Part shown: positions 1 through 7,513 of the stretch, in pieces
Layout: every line of letters begins with the position of its first letter
Numbering within the stretch: position 1 is the stretch's first letter
Origin: Calditrichota bacterium
GTDB taxonomy: Bacteria > CLD3
Direction: 5' to 3'
Length of the DNA: 39,448 nucleotides
Assembly: GCA_008501735.1 (NCBI GenBank)
Contig: QQUF01000057.1
Coordinates: 1 to 39,448 of the forward strand
Made by a program: the position numbers and the translations under genes
Notes under the pieces: generated by a model
What the model was told of the DNA's origin: nothing
The model's database searches: none
Seen by the model: the letters and a program-made list of their open reading frames with translations, nothing else

Positions 1-127
1 AGGTTTTTGGACAATCTTTAGGGTTATCTTCTCAAGAAGTTTCAAAAATAATTGGAATTAGAATTCCAGGTATAGATTTCTCTTCAAGAATAACAGATAA
101 AAGAATGATTAAAGACATCCATAGGAC
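1..127. repeat. Terminal direct repeat, left copy (circular join)
   Basis: These 127 bases are identical, base for base, to 39322-39448. A 127-base exact end overlap is what a de Bruijn assembler with k=127 leaves on a circular contig. The repeat is therefore one copy in nature, and the true circle is about 39,321 bp. The coding frame of the XRE regulator passes through it in phase. Confidence 0.93.
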
Positions 128-659
128 TATTAAGGGATACTGGTATTCCTATTACTATTCTGTATCACGTTTAGGAGAGCGTTTTGTCAGTAGGGATTTA
201 TGCATAATAAAAGAAATAAACGATGATGGTTTTATTGACTGTGAAATAATTGATAATTATTTTCATTATGTTGGTGTCTGTTTTCCTATTAAAGGAAAAC
301 TTTATTTCTTTTTAGAAAAAGATAAACTTTTCAATGAAATAATTGTTTATACGACTAATTTACCAGATAGAACCCCTCCAATACTGAATGGTGTAATTCT
401 CTGTCTCTCTGGAGGAGTAGATGATATGTCTTCTTACCCTTGTGCATCTAAGACGACTTTTAGATATATTGGGAAAAAAGAGGAAATCCCTGACTTATTT
501 AACATAGGCGAACTCTCAATAGATGATTATATGCGTAAAAATATGCCCGCATATCTAATCCCAGAAAAAGATACAGAACCTGAAAACATTGAGGTATATA
601 AAACAATCAACAACCACATAGGAGAAAATGCTGTTCCATTTGCATTGAGAATGCTTTAA
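1..659 (+). CDS. XRE-type transcriptional regulator, C-terminal part (continues from 39093)
   Basis: This is the C-terminal portion of a 295-residue regulator whose start codon lies at 39093. Position 105 equals 39426 in circle coordinates, and 39426 minus 39093 is divisible by three, so the two parts form one frame. The part here carries residues from about 78 onward: a linker, then a putative effector-sensing domain beginning near the aromatic run 'GYWYSYYYS' and containing 'PVAS-like' residues ('SSYPCASKTTF'). Regulators with an HTH followed by this sort of beta-rich domain usually bind a small ligand, but I do not recognise the specific family. It converges with the LKR-like gene at 727-2223, with 67 bp and no clear terminator between them. 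The first in-frame ATG at 105 is internal, not the start. Confidence 0.8.
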   Translation, partial: VFGQSLGLSSQEVSKIIGIRIPGIDFSSRITDKRMIKDIHRTIKGYWYSYYYSVSRLGERFVSRDLCIIKEINDDGFIDCEIIDNYFHYVGVCFPIKGKLYFFLEKDKLFNEIIVYTTNLPDRTPPILNGVILCLSGGVDDMSSYPCASKTTFRYIGKKEEIPDLFNIGELSIDDYMRKNMPAYLIPEKDTEPENIEVYKTINNHIGENAVPFALRML

Positions 660-726
660 GAAAAATATAAAACAATCCATTTTTAATGTTAAATACCCAT
701 TAAGCTAAAATAAAGTAACCTACATG

Positions 727-2223
727 TTATTTTTTTAAATTATACTTCTCTTCTAAATATTTATAATCTGGTGTAAGGTTTCCTTTATAAAGAATAATAG
801 CTCTTTTGATGGGTCTTCTTATTTTTAGTATCGTAAAATCTCTTTCCTCACCATCTATTTTTGCTAACTCCATAATCCAATCTCGGAGCATAAAACTAAA
901 TTTTCTTGATGCTTCTTTTGGAAGTTCACAAGGTAAATTGGTAATAGATGTAATTATTGCTCCACTACCTTTTAGATGACCCAACTTGCAAGTTCGACTA
1001 AATAATCCACTACGCTTCTTTTCTATAGCCCAATCACCAATATTACCTGTATCTTTTTCTGGCAAATAAATATAATATGGCTTATCACTATAAACATCTT
1101 GACAAGGCTCTAAAGAGCCACCTGGATCACATGTAATATCTCCAATTACTAGAATTTTATCGGGATTTTTTTCATATAGTGTTTTCAGATTATTAACTGA
1201 CATTGGTCTATCATCTCCCTTTTCCCACTTCATACAATTAAGTATTACCGTAAGCTTAGGTAAATATTTGGCAAACTCTACTTCTGTAGTTTGCTTTCTG
1301 TCAAAATAGACAACATATATTTCGTTATTATCAAACTGTTCTTTATTTATAAGATCTTCTGGCAAAAGTTCAATTGGTTCAAGTATATCAATAACCTCCT
1401 TCACCCCTTTCCCTACATTACCTAATTCTCTATGAGGGTTTGAACTTTTTCCTGTAATGCCAATAATAACTGGGTCATATTTTTTTGTAGATTCATTTAT
1501 TAATTCTTCCCTAATCACTACAAGAGCCCTTACAGCAAGACTATAATCATTAATCCCTTCTTTGTGGTCATCCAATTCAACTTTAGAAGAGTTGGTATCA
1601 CACTGCCTATAGTTAATTGCTTGAGCCAATCTAGTAAAGGGTGTAAAAAAACCATCCGCCTCTAGTTTCATACCAAGTATCCATAAAGTATTTATTGCCC
1701 CAACTATTCCAGCGTGTTTACCGAAAGAAACTGTTCTCATAAATTTAGAAGCTGGAGCAAGTCCATTATTAAGCTCTTTTCTAACTTGCTCAAATTTATA
1801 TTCAGATTCATTTTTCACAATTAACTCATAATCAACAAGGGTGCATTTTTTTCTAATCATTTCTATAAACATACTTTTATTGTAATCTTGCCCTTTATAG
1901 GTATGCGAGAAAAACACATATGTTTTTCCAGTTTGAAATTGATTTAGTGGAATTTCTTTAATTCCTAAGATTACCTTACAATTATGTAAATCATTTGAAA
2001 TTATAGCACCAGATTTTTCGTATTCCTTATCCGAAAAACATCTTGGTCTCAAATATTTTCCATCTACAATTTCCAATTTTACCCTTGTCTTTTCAATAAC
2101 AATTTCAATTCTTTCTTTGTGTTCATAATTAATCAAATCATTTATATCGTAAGGCACAAGAGGAACTCTACTTTCTTGTGATTTACTTTCTAAGCGTATT
2201 CCAATGCAGTATTTTTTCTTCAT
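727..2223 (-). CDS. Stand-alone lysine-ketoglutarate reductase-like protein (alanine dehydrogenase/PNT superfamily)
   Basis: This 498-residue protein matches the N-terminal reductase half of eukaryotic bifunctional LKR/SDH (AASS) along its length. Recognisable blocks are 'CIGIR..S..ESRVPLVP' (residues 6-24), 'ILGIKEIP' (85-92), 'YVFFSHTYKGQDYN' (102-115), 'RTVSFGKHAGIVGAINTL' (163-180), 'GITGKSSNPHRELGNVGKGV' (255-274) and 'GDITCDPGGSLE' (361-372). The family reduces the Schiff base of lysine and 2-oxoglutarate to saccharopine with NADPH, in the cytosol. The saccharopine dehydrogenase half is absent and no separate one is encoded here. The nucleotide-binding stretch is not the textbook GxGxxG, so the exact substrate is uncertain. 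It faces the regulator across a short convergent gap and lies in a cluster with an HDO enzyme and a DUF2000 protein. No strong RBS is visible. Confidence 0.75.
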   Translation of the reverse strand: MKKKYCIGIRLESKSQESRVPLVPYDINDLINYEHKERIEIVIEKTRVKLEIVDGKYLRPRCFSDKEYEKSGAIISNDLHNCKVILGIKEIPLNQFQTGKTYVFFSHTYKGQDYNKSMFIEMIRKKCTLVDYELIVKNESEYKFEQVRKELNNGLAPASKFMRTVSFGKHAGIVGAINTLWILGMKLEADGFFTPFTRLAQAINYRQCDTNSSKVELDDHKEGINDYSLAVRALVVIREELINESTKKYDPVIIGITGKSSNPHRELGNVGKGVKEVIDILEPIELLPEDLINKEQFDNNEIYVVYFDRKQTTEVEFAKYLPKLTVILNCMKWEKGDDRPMSVNNLKTLYEKNPDKILVIGDITCDPGGSLEPCQDVYSDKPYYIYLPEKDTGNIGDWAIEKKRSGLFSRTCKLGHLKGSGAIITSITNLPCELPKEASRKFSFMLRDWIMELAKIDGEERDFTILKIRRPIKRAIILYKGNLTPDYKYLEEKYNLKK

Positions 2224-2332
2224 TTTGCTATACTTTCAAATTAATTAAAAATTTTTAAGATTACTCTTATTTACACTAGGTTATTTAGTTAGAGCAAATA
2301 GAGATTGTTTAACTATCAATTCCTCACAAAAC

Positions 2333-2491
2333 TTTAGGCATTAAATGCCTAAACATAAAGGGTAAGTTCACAAAAACCATATTCATAGCCTTTATTTCAT
2401 GTAATTGATACTCTTTCACGATAACTCAATCTACCTTTTCCTGCGGAGAAAAGTAAGTTAATTCCACAAACTCACCACTTTATATCTCGAA
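2333..2491 (-). pseudogene. Decayed 3' copy of the membrane-protein gene at 12252-12797
   Basis: This stretch aligns with 12273-12440, the C-terminal half of an intact gene on the same strand. A shared 22-base block (2405-2426) encodes the 'YRERVSI' core, and further matches sit on both sides ('ctgcggagaa', 'taagttaattc', 'ttcacaaaa'). Translation of the minus strand gives LSYRERVSIT followed by a stop, then an out-of-frame match to the 'NTGFCE' region. It is therefore a broken, diverged partial copy. Its left end (2333-2353) forms a perfect palindrome with 10-bp arms, which also lies in the upstream region of the LKR-like gene and could have been co-opted as an operator. Confidence 0.75.
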
Positions 2492-2989
2492 CTAATTTAA
2501 ACTTTTTGTAAGATAGTTCTTAAATTTATCAAAGTGAAAGCTAAGGTGAAGTTCAACTTCTGTGAATTTGTCCACCAACTGAAACAGAAGTTTATTTTTT
2601 ACAAGTTTGGTAACAATCTTTTCAATTTGGAAATTCTCAAATATTTCGTAAACATTTGGACTAAAGCCGTTAATGTAGTTGTTAAAATTCTGCTCGATGT
2701 TTTTTGAGCCTTGAGTAAGTCTGTTTAGGTTGTAAAGTGAAGTGTTGTAAAACTTGAGCTTTGCGACACTACTCAAAACAGAGTAAAGCTGTTCTTCAGG
2801 AATTGTAGCTTTGAATTTTTCGTGAGCTTCAATGACGGAATCTTTAGTGTCTTCAGTTACACAATCCAAACGCCTAAGAACTACAAAAGGTAAAATCACG
2901 TCTCCGTATTCGTGTTGCTTGAAAGAACCTCTCAAAATATCGTCTGCAACTTGCCAAATAAAATTGGCTTTACTTTGGAAATTCGTCAT
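2492..2989 (-). pseudogene. hsdM (fragment): Truncated type I restriction methylase subunit (HsdM N-terminal fragment)
   Basis: The 165-residue frame matches only the N-terminal helical domain of HsdM: 'NFIWQVADDILRGSFKQHEY' near the start, 'VILPFVVLRRLDCV' (about residues 31-44) and 'FSPNVYEIFENF' (about 109-120). In intact HsdM (500-800 residues) the next block introduces the SAM-binding methylase fold, but here homology stops after 'KFTEVELH' and about 15 unrelated residues lead to a stop. No methylase motif, HsdS or HsdR follows. The breakpoint abuts the decayed gene copy at 2333-2491, so this is a junction of two gene relics. The start looks genuine, so a small protein could still be made, but it cannot methylate DNA. 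Confidence 0.8.
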
Positions 2990-3071
2990 AGTTGTTAATC
3001 CTTAAAATCTTAATACAAAAGTCAGTTTATCAACTGAGTTTTAATCTATAAAAACTAATGAAAAACCCTGT

Positions 3072-3105
3072 AAATCAAAGAGTTTGAATTTGTAATCTTT
3101 GATTT
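3072..3105 (-). terminator. Candidate terminator hairpin of the defence operon
   Basis: A perfect 10-bp inverted repeat (AAATCAAAGA / TCTTTGATTT, 14-nt loop) lies just downstream of the DUF2779 gene. On the minus strand a T-run follows only after about six bases, so termination may be weak. It separates the operon from the hsdM fragment. Confidence 0.4.
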
Positions 3106-3113
3106 AAAAAAGT

Positions 3114-4568
3114 TTAGGGATTGACCAAGTTGTAAATTGCTTCGTGAAGTTTCACCATTGCCAGAGTATCTTGTTTGCAGTAAACAAGTAAATCTTTACG
3201 AGTTTGCTCAATTTTATCGACAGGAAATGTCCCTTGAAGCATTTTTGCAAAAATACACATTGCATCTAAACCGTTTCCGATTGCCATTCCTTCATAAGTC
3301 ATTTCGGGAACAAAAGCAGGAAGAGTTTTTTTGATTGAAAAGCTTCCGTAAAACTTTGGGTGGTAAATTCCCTTTTCGATAATTTTTTCCAAGTCCACCA
3401 AACGAGAAATGATGTTTTCTAGCTCAACGGTAAAATGCGGAAATCTTTTGATTAAACCATTGATTTGAGTTTTTTCAAAATTTGTGTAAACAACAATGCT
3501 TCCTTCTCCTCCAAGTGCTTGAATCAGCCTTTTAGCTAGTTCCTCTCGATAATCTTTGTCCGTTTCTACTAAGTAATCAAAATGATTTTCCACTTTGCCA
3601 AGTGAACTACATTTATGAATAGAAAATTGAGTTAAAATTTGTGTGTGAGGAGCTGTTTCAGGGAAAACAGGAAAAGCCGTTTTTGTAGTTTCAAAGTCCA
3701 AGTAGTAAGCAGGAAAAGTAATTTGTTCCAAGCTTTGTGTTAATCCACTTTGAATCAAAACTTTGTTTGATTTTGTGGAATCTCTAACAATTTTTTGATT
3801 TTCCGTTAGCTTGTAAGAATCAGGAACATCTTTGATTAAATCAACTCCCAAATTTTGAAGCTCTGAATATTTTTTCTGTGAAATTCTTGGCAAAGCAAAA
3901 ATGTGTTCCTTTATTTCTTGCCCTGAACAATCGGCAAAGAAATCACACTTTTTACACTTAAATTCGATTGGGTTCAAAGGTTTGTTTTCTGTTTCTAAAA
4001 CCTTTACAACACTGTCGGCAACTGCTTTGAACTCTTGGACTTTTTGTTTTACTTCTTCGGTGTGTTCGATTGGGTTGAATAGTTTTTCCAAAGGCATTCC
4101 AAGTCTGAAATCTTTGGAAACCAAGTAAAGAAAAGTCTTGTCAATTTTTACACCGCAATTTTCAATAATCATTGTCGTGTAAGCAATGTCATCAATGAAT
4201 TTTTTATCATCTTTAACACTGGATTTCACTTCGATTAAATCCCAAGTTCCGTTTTCGTTCCGCCTTAAAACATCTGCTTTAGTAACAAAGTTTTCGTGAA
4301 TGAACGTTGCTTCAAAAATGTGCTTAATGTCGGAGTTTTGCATAACTTCTTTTGTTTCAAGAGAAGCTGTTTCAGACCTTAGTTCTGAAATCAATTTTCC
4401 ATTTGGAAAAATCTTTCTCGCTAATTCTCCGATTTGGTTTCCTTCGGCAATTCTAAATTGAGCATCAATGCTTAATTCTTCGCCTTGTTCTTTGTTCTTT
4501 TTAGTGTGCCAACCTAAAGTTGAACAAGAAATTGTATTTAAGAAAAGTTGTTTTGTTATTTTTATCAT
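3114..4568 (-). CDS. DUF2779 protein: Cas4/RecB-like nuclease fused to DEDD exonuclease domain
   Basis: The N-terminal half looks like a PD-(D/E)XK nuclease of the Cas4/AddB kind. It has D99 and E113-x-K115 ('ADVL...LIEVKSS') and four cysteines, C15, C205, C208 and C214, in an arrangement that in relatives holds a [4Fe-4S] cluster. The C-terminal half has RNase H-fold DEDD exonuclease motifs: D291-x-E293 ('YYLDFETT'), 'VVYTNFE' (359-365), D392 and 'YCKQD' (463-467). At 484 residues it is the usual DUF2779 length. It starts two bases after the HerA stop, so the two are translationally coupled, which suggests that HerA and this nuclease work on the same DNA. DUF2779 proteins are described as DNA-processing enzymes by fold; a role in this operon is inference. 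Last gene of the defence operon. Confidence 0.8.
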   Translation of the reverse strand: MIKITKQLFLNTISCSTLGWHTKKNKEQGEELSIDAQFRIAEGNQIGELARKIFPNGKLISELRSETASLETKEVMQNSDIKHIFEATFIHENFVTKADVLRRNENGTWDLIEVKSSVKDDKKFIDDIAYTTMIIENCGVKIDKTFLYLVSKDFRLGMPLEKLFNPIEHTEEVKQKVQEFKAVADSVVKVLETENKPLNPIEFKCKKCDFFADCSGQEIKEHIFALPRISQKKYSELQNLGVDLIKDVPDSYKLTENQKIVRDSTKSNKVLIQSGLTQSLEQITFPAYYLDFETTKTAFPVFPETAPHTQILTQFSIHKCSSLGKVENHFDYLVETDKDYREELAKRLIQALGGEGSIVVYTNFEKTQINGLIKRFPHFTVELENIISRLVDLEKIIEKGIYHPKFYGSFSIKKTLPAFVPEMTYEGMAIGNGLDAMCIFAKMLQGTFPVDKIEQTRKDLLVYCKQDTLAMVKLHEAIYNLVNP

Positions 4569-4569
4569 C

Positions 4570-6261
4570 TTATTTTTCCCATTCGTTTATAACTTTCGAG
4601 AAATCCACATCTTTCCACTTTTCCTTCCAAATTTCATAAAATTGAATATCTGCTGATTTTGGTTCAGGGTTTGCCAACTCGATTTTTACTAAAGAAGGAA
4701 TGATTATTGAATCTCCTATAAGTAAAGCTTCTCCCGACTGTAACGAAGGTAACGATTCTGTTAAGTTACCCAAAGTATCAGGAAGTAATTTTTTTACATA
4801 ATTTTGGTCATCAGGATTGGTTAATCTCATAGCAACAAAGTTATTACATTGCGAAAAAATTGTTTCTGATATTTCAGAAGGTCTTTGACTCACTATTCCT
4901 AGTGTAACTCCGTATTTCCTACCTTCTTTTGCAATTCTTTCAATAGCTTTCTTTGACGCTCTATATCTAATTAAATCACTCTTTGGAACATATTTATGTG
5001 CTTCTTCATAAACTAATAAAAGTGGAGTTTCACACTTCATACCTTCTAAACATTTTTTATAAAAATATCCATATTCAAAAAGAATTCGAGAAATTAAGGA
5101 TACAGTTATACTTAGAACTTCAAAAGGCACTCCACTTAAATCTATTATTGTAATATTTGAATTCTCTTCTGCTGTATTCTTGTAAGCAAGAAATTGTCTA
5201 ATTGTATCTTCAAAAGTTATGCTTTTTGATTGCCCACCTAATAAGAACTCTAATCTTTTATCGTTTATTTTGTTCTCTAACCTACTTACAAAGTTCGTTA
5301 ATTTTCCATACAATGGACCTTGTTTTTTTTGACCTACTTTTGCTCCCTGAACCATCTCCATATCTTTTTCCTTTGCCAAATTTAGGACACTCTGAATATC
5401 AAAAAACAAAGGTGAATCGTAATGTATCTTTTCTTTAATCTCTTCTTCACCTTTAAAATTTAATTTTTTGTCCTCCACAATTGCTTCTTTAAAGACATTT
5501 CTTTGATTATGATCATTCGCTTCTGTGTCAAGAAATAACTCTTCTAATTCTTCACTATTAAGCAACCAATAAGGTAACACTAAATCTTTAACACCTATAG
5601 AGTTCGCCTTTGGGAAGGCAGAATAGTATTCATTATGAATATCAAAAACAACAATATGGGAATTATTCAATTCATCATATTCTCCATTTTTGGAATTTAT
5701 AGCTGATTGTAAGATTTTAGCAACCGTGCAAGATTTGCCTGAACCTGTTGAACCAACAATTGCAAAATGTTTGTTAAAAAATTTATTTCCATTAACAGGA
5801 ACTTGAATATTAGAGTTATGTGAAAGTGAGGAAAAACAAAACTTTTGTTCGTCTTTAATACTTTCTGAATAGATTTTTCTAATATCATCTTCGGAAGCTG
5901 GTTTTGTATCTGTTGGCGGAATAGTTAAAGAATCTCCACCTCGCTTGAATTCTCCATTAACGATAGTTCCTAAAGGATTAGCTTCAATGATATATTTTCT
6001 ATTTTTTAAATCATTAACTTCCTCTCCTTCATCTTCTTCAACTTGGGTCTCGTTATTTTGACACTCAATAAAATAATTTTCAATAATTGCTATCATTTTA
6101 TGGTTTTCATTATCCGAAATTTCGAGATAAGAACCTATACGAAGTTTTTGAATTTGTCCATCAACTTCACTAAATGAGTCAAAATTATCTATAGAAATTT
6201 TAACTTTATTCGGAAATACAGAAATTACTTCTGCCCTGAAATCATTTTTACTTGTCCCCAT
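4570..6261 (-). CDS. herA-like: HerA-type DNA translocase ATPase (DUF87), defence-associated
   Basis: This 563-residue ATPase has the HerA/FtsK layout. A beta-rich HAS-barrel-like N-terminus (about 1-120) is followed by Walker A 'GSTGSGKS' (170-177), Walker B 'LLLVYEEAHKYVP' (about 414-426) and the conserved HerA tail 'GIVSQRPSEI...SQCNNFVAMRLTNP' (about 455-483). HerA proteins form hexameric rings that pump DNA and need a nuclease partner: NurA in archaea, Sir2 or DUF4297 in bacterial anti-phage systems. A good RBS (GAGGTAA) precedes the ATG. The gene follows the DUF4297-like gene by 23 bp and is coupled to the DUF2779 gene, so it has candidate nuclease partners on both sides. ATPase identity is secure; the defence role rests on neighbours. 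Confidence 0.9.
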   Translation of the reverse strand: MGTSKNDFRAEVISVFPNKVKISIDNFDSFSEVDGQIQKLRIGSYLEISDNENHKMIAIIENYFIECQNNETQVEEDEGEEVNDLKNRKYIIEANPLGTIVNGEFKRGGDSLTIPPTDTKPASEDDIRKIYSESIKDEQKFCFSSLSHNSNIQVPVNGNKFFNKHFAIVGSTGSGKSCTVAKILQSAINSKNGEYDELNNSHIVVFDIHNEYYSAFPKANSIGVKDLVLPYWLLNSEELEELFLDTEANDHNQRNVFKEAIVEDKKLNFKGEEEIKEKIHYDSPLFFDIQSVLNLAKEKDMEMVQGAKVGQKKQGPLYGKLTNFVSRLENKINDKRLEFLLGGQSKSITFEDTIRQFLAYKNTAEENSNITIIDLSGVPFEVLSITVSLISRILFEYGYFYKKCLEGMKCETPLLLVYEEAHKYVPKSDLIRYRASKKAIERIAKEGRKYGVTLGIVSQRPSEISETIFSQCNNFVAMRLTNPDDQNYVKKLLPDTLGNLTESLPSLQSGEALLIGDSIIIPSLVKIELANPEPKSADIQFYEIWKEKWKDVDFSKVINEWEK

Positions 6262-6284
6262 AAGTTTACCTCATTAATTAAAAA

Positions 6285-7448
6285 TTAAAGAATTTTATTA
6301 ATATCGTCAATTTCTTCTATCTGAATTGAAACATTTGTAATTTCATCTTTTACTGAAATTGGTTTTGTAATGTAAAATTGGTAAATTTCCTTTTTAGTGC
6401 TAAATTTCTCACTTAACAAAATCTTCAAAATATCTTCTCTATTTACAAACTTCAAAACAATAAGATTATTTTTTGTAGCTTTAATTTTAATTGTTTCTAC
6501 ATTAAAATCAGCTCCTTCAAAATCATATCCATCTTTAAAATATTCTTTTTCTTGCAATAACTCTTTTTTCAGTTCAATAAGTTTACTGGAATCAAGGTTT
6601 TTAAAGAAGATGTAAGGAGCTTCACCTTTTATTTCTATTCTTTGTTTTCTATAGAACCTATTTTTTACTTTACTTACAATATTCTTAATTTCAGATTGCT
6701 TTTCGTTTCCTTTAAGTTCAACAATTATAAATGTTGCAAATTTATCTAAGTTAAGTTTTGAGAAGTATTCTTTTTTGATTTTTTGAAAATACTGTTTTTC
6801 ACCTTTGTATCTTCTAAACGAGGATTTAAAAATAATTTTTTGACCCTTTTGTATCAAATCTCTAATTTCTTTTTTTGAACAAACTCTATTTTCTATTTTT
6901 GTCTTTGGGTTTTGAGTAATTAAGTCTGTTAAATATTGAGTAACAAGAGAGTGATGTAAAATAGCTTCTTCCTCATTACAGTCTATTAGCGAACATATAT
7001 TTTCTATTACTTTATTTAATTGTTGGTTAAATTCGGAAGAAAATAAAAGTTTAAAATTTTTAAGAAATTTGCTCTTGATAGATTCCTCAAGAGAATCTTT
7101 TTTTACACCTAAAATCGTATTTAACTCATCAATATCTAATTTTTCCTCTCCTTCTTCTTTGTCTTTAAAATAACAATATAAGATATACGTCTTATCAGGT
7201 TTTTCTTGAAATTCGTTAATTAATTGTAGAATCGGAATTTTAATTTTTGAGGGAGTATATTTTTGAGTTTCTTTATACTTTATCTGCATAACAAAATCTG
7301 TAGAATCTAAATCTTGTATTTGTTCAAAATTTATTTTCATGTTTTCATCTTCAGCACTCAATATTTCAAGAATAGTCTTGTTAAATTGGTGTTCAAAACC
7401 CTTTATAGCGTAATATCCACCATCGTTTTGTTTTTTATTAGTTGTCAT
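6285..7448 (-). CDS. DUF4297-like (Cap4-type) PD-(D/E)XK nuclease, partner of HerA
   Basis: The 387-residue protein opens with 'GYYAIKGFEHQFNKTILEIL' (11-30), resembling the 'GaxxGFxYQ' entry of DUF4297/Cap4 dsDNA nucleases. E42, D51 and Q55-x-K57 ('FEQIQD...DFVMQIKY') follow, the E/D/QxK form of the PD-(D/E)XK active site, and then 'SKIKIPILQLI'. The remaining ~300 residues, rich in K, E and I, are not recognisable to me. There is no SAVED domain, so this is not a CBASS Cap4. HerA-DUF4297 pairs are known anti-phage complexes in which the ATPase ring activates the nuclease. Gene order (nuclease, then HerA 23 bp later) fits that pairing. An RBS (AGAGG) precedes the start. The family call rests on a short motif region, so it is moderate. 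Confidence 0.65.
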   Translation of the reverse strand: MTTNKKQNDGGYYAIKGFEHQFNKTILEILSAEDENMKINFEQIQDLDSTDFVMQIKYKETQKYTPSKIKIPILQLINEFQEKPDKTYILYCYFKDKEEGEEKLDIDELNTILGVKKDSLEESIKSKFLKNFKLLFSSEFNQQLNKVIENICSLIDCNEEEAILHHSLVTQYLTDLITQNPKTKIENRVCSKKEIRDLIQKGQKIIFKSSFRRYKGEKQYFQKIKKEYFSKLNLDKFATFIIVELKGNEKQSEIKNIVSKVKNRFYRKQRIEIKGEAPYIFFKNLDSSKLIELKKELLQEKEYFKDGYDFEGADFNVETIKIKATKNNLIVLKFVNREDILKILLSEKFSTKKEIYQFYITKPISVKDEITNVSIQIEEIDDINKIL

Positions 7449-7513
7449 AGCCTCTTACAAAAGTATTTCTTATAACTCCTAAAATATAAAGTAATTTTTT
7501 TGAATATTTTAGG

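Noticed and set aside
2333-2353. Palindrome as a dedicated operator of the LKR-like gene
   Set aside because: Its bases align with the end of the 12252-12797 gene, so it may only be part of the decayed copy; kept as a possibility, not listed as a separate feature.
6285-7448. CBASS Cap4 effector
   Set aside because: There is no SAVED domain and no CD-NTase gene on the circle; the neighbour HerA points to the HerA-DUF4297 pairing.
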